Assembly: GCF_018691265.1 (NCBI RefSeq)
Contig: NW_024881316.1
Location: 11,888,819-11,952,818 of the forward strand
Direction of reading: 5' to 3'
DNA: 64,000 nucleotides
DNA from: Tyto alba
Taxonomy: Eukaryota > Chordata > Aves > Strigiformes > Tytonidae
Part shown: piece by piece, positions 61,701 through 64,000 of the stretch
Position numbering within the stretch: the stretch's first letter is position 1
How the letters are laid out: each line of letters begins with the position of its first letter
Notes under the pieces: generated by a model
What the model was told of the DNA's origin: nothing
Databases searched by the model: none
The model's input: only the letters and a program-made list of their open reading frames with translations
Program-made: the position numbers and the translations under genes

Positions 61701-61766
61701 GCGTTAGGTTAATGGTTGGACTCGATAATCTTAAAGGTCTTTTCCAACCTAAATGATTCTCTGTTA
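61701..61766 (+). mobile_element. CR1 LINE 3' tail fragment
   Basis: GGTTGGACTCGATAATCTTA, AAGGTCTTTTCCAACC and AAATGATTCT are the terminal blocks of CR1. Only about 65 bp is left, abutting the LTR directly. Confidence 0.75.
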
Positions 61767-64000
61767 GCCGGGACATTTCATTTTGCGAAGTGATAAATTG
61801 GAGATGTGAGATAGTCTAAAGAATAATGCATAGCATGAGAGGACAGCAAGCAAAGATTGGGGTGGTTTTTCCTCTCTTTTCTAGCACAAAAACTGAGAGG
61901 CATTAAATGAAGGTGGTAGGAGCCAGATTCAAAACAAAGAGTGGTAGCTCTTGCAATGGTTAGTAGGTTTATGGAACTCCTTGCCAAAATATGGTGTGAA
62001 TACTGAAGTTTAAACAACTAGATAGGGAGACTGGACAAATTCAGGGTGAATACCTGTAGAGAAACTGCATCCAGCTCTTGAACTTTTTTTTAGTTGAAAA
62101 CAATTGGAGGCTGGAAGATTATTGGTGGAAAGTACTGTCTATGCTCATTCTCGTCTTGTGAGAGCTGGAAGCCCAGGATCCCTTTATGATTCGTGTTGGT
62201 GATGGGCTGTTGAAAAAATGGACCTTTTGACTTCCTTCACTATTGGATGTTTTTGTAGTGTTATGACATTTACAGAATTTGCAGCTACAGAACTTCCATA
62301 CTGACTAAGTACAATGGCAGTTAAATATATTAATTTGTTTAGAATTCATCCTCTAAACTTGAAGTCTGAATTACTACAGCCAACATTGTATTAGCTTACC
62401 TGTGTACACACACAAAATCGGTATTCTTCATTTCAAGTCCTTTCTTACCTTGGACACTTATTCTGCTATTACTGTCTCTTCAGAGGGGTATAAATGTATC
62501 AGCAAGTTTAAAAATCAGATGTAGAGTTTCTTGGGCTAGAAACAGTACATGCATAAATACTTCAAATGTTTTTTATAAGACAGCTGGCAGCATACTACAG
62601 CACAATATGAACAATCAGCTAATTTTTTTACTGTGCTCTGTCAAGAACTACTGAAGTTAGCAGTTTTAATACATTTAACATAATTAAAAAAAATACTTGA
62701 GCAACAAGCTTTGTGTTCTGAAGCATTCCTATGAAGACAGGGTTCCTTCTGTAGTTTGCTTGAAAAACTATTAAAGGACCAAAGTTAATTCTTTAAAGTG
62801 GTGTTCAAATCCATTTTGGCTTGTAAAGGATTAAAAATAAATTATATATCATTGCTCAATTATAATGCAAACTCTTTCTATGAAATGTCAGTGTATTATT
62901 CTTGTGAAAGAAGATGTGTACAGGAAATCAGGATCAGAAATGAGCTTTTTCCAATTCTTTTTAGCTATGGTGATCCCAGGAAAGCAAAATAGCCAGCTGC
63001 ACTTTGGCTTTCATTTTGGATTACTGAAGTTTCCTCAAATAAAGTGTAGATCTTTACTGCCTTCTGTTTTCGAATGTCATTTTCAGAAATAGTACTGTGG
63101 GGGAAACCTTATCACTGCTGACTAACTGTCCACGTACTCTCTCCATTGGAGACACGAGTTTGTAGAGTCCGAGTCAGAGCTGTTGCTAATACTGCTCATT
63201 GCCCTGTAGGAGGTGCTGCTGTTGTCATGAGATCGGAGTTTCTTTGCAGAGAACAAAAAAGATGAGGCTAGCCCCAGCTCTGCATTCCTTCTCGCTGTCT
63301 GTTGTGCGAGTTCACTGTTTTCCTAAGCAACTTTATTCTAGTTAGCTGTTTTATGAATAAGGAATTGGTTCTACATATATTTTAGATTTTCTTTTTTCTT
63401 TCCCAAAAGAAATCTGGTTTGTTTTGGGAGCCGTTTGCTATGAATGGATGGCAAGTTTCAGACTAAAGTGTATCTCCTGCAGAGCTATGATTATTATTTA
63501 ACTGTGGGCACTCAAGATACTTTGTCTTGGGGGATGCTGCAAGACAGTTCCATGATCAGATACTCAGTATCTGGTTATGCTCAAATTATATTACCAGAGG
63601 CATGTATGCATTAGGAATTCATGTGCTGGCTGCTTTCTCACTAATTTCCCGTCTCTCAGTTTGGCCAGAGCGTGCACACTTACTCACACAGTAACTGTAA
63701 TTATTAGAGAGCTGATATCCCAGGTTGTGCTGCGTTATGGTCTCTGCTGAGTCTTCCCGTGCACATTGTGAAATTCATCCCTCTTGCTGATTTGTCGTGG
63801 CGCTAGTGCCTTCTTTGGAAAACATTTTTCTCAAGTCAGCCCACTCTTGGGAAAAGCTTTGTGCCAAGTGCCAGGACACTGTGCCATTCACATCTTGTTG
63901 CTTCTTGGATTTGATTTATAAGCCACGCTAGCTTCATCTGCCAGACTGTTTTAGTTCAGATCAGTGATGAGTTTTAGAAGCAAATCTCCTGATCATCTCT

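Larger units (their letters stand above)
60992..64000. other. Start of intron 23
   Basis: At least 3 kb of intron continuing past the window. It holds an antisense LTR (61151-61698) and a CR1 tail (61701-61766); 61770-64000 has short ORFs only and no recognisable exon or repeat. Confidence 0.8.

Noticed and set aside
1..64000. tRNA, rRNA, snoRNA, CRISPR or bacterial-type features
   Set aside because: I looked for tRNA T-loop motifs, C/D-box pairs in the introns and regular spaced repeats and found no convincing case.

Overview
This window is ordinary vertebrate nuclear DNA, almost certainly from a bird. It is AT-rich and intron-dominated, with GT-AG introns and one GC-rich CpG island. It carries chicken-repeat-1 (CR1) LINE 3' ends and one LTR of a kind I know from avian ERVL-type retroviruses. 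That LTR type hints at a neoavian bird rather than a galliform, but this is inference. There are no bacterial features, operons or CRISPR arrays.

The only protein gene I can assign firmly is SNX14 (sorting nexin 14) on the + strand. I rebuilt 23 consecutive coding exons from the start codon at 18432 to a splice donor after 60991. All junctions are GT-AG and phase-compatible. Their lengths sum to 2271 nt, or 757 codons, with no frameshift or in-frame stop. From memory human SNX14 is about 946 residues, so roughly the last fifth (the end of the region after PX and the C-terminal nexin domain) lies beyond base 64000. In order the exons encode two N-terminal membrane segments, the PXA domain, the RGS-like domain, a linker containing a 27-nt microexon, and the PX domain.

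Layout: 1 to about 1.5 kb resembles the 3' UTR of an upstream + strand gene. By conserved synteny (SYNCRIP precedes SNX14 in the same orientation in human) I suspect SYNCRIP, but no coding sequence is present to prove it. From 1.5 to 17.8 kb there is no recognisable gene, apart from one protein-like minus-strand ORF at 14.6-15.0 kb. From 17.87 to 18.7 kb lies the SNX14 CpG-island promoter, with duplicated CLEAR/E-box motifs, a YY1-type site, exon 1 and a very GC-rich hairpin just inside intron 1. From 18.7 to 61.0 kb are exons 2-23. From 61.0 to 64.0 kb is the start of intron 23, with a solo LTR in antisense orientation followed by a CR1 tail.

I found no new biological system. The items most worth a second look are the microexon with its upstream U-rich and UGC context, the duplicated CLEAR-type motif at the promoter of an autophagy and lipid-linked gene, the GC hairpin beside the first 5' splice site, and two unexplained protein-like stretches (14.6-15.0 kb minus strand; 45.2-46.15 kb in intron 15).
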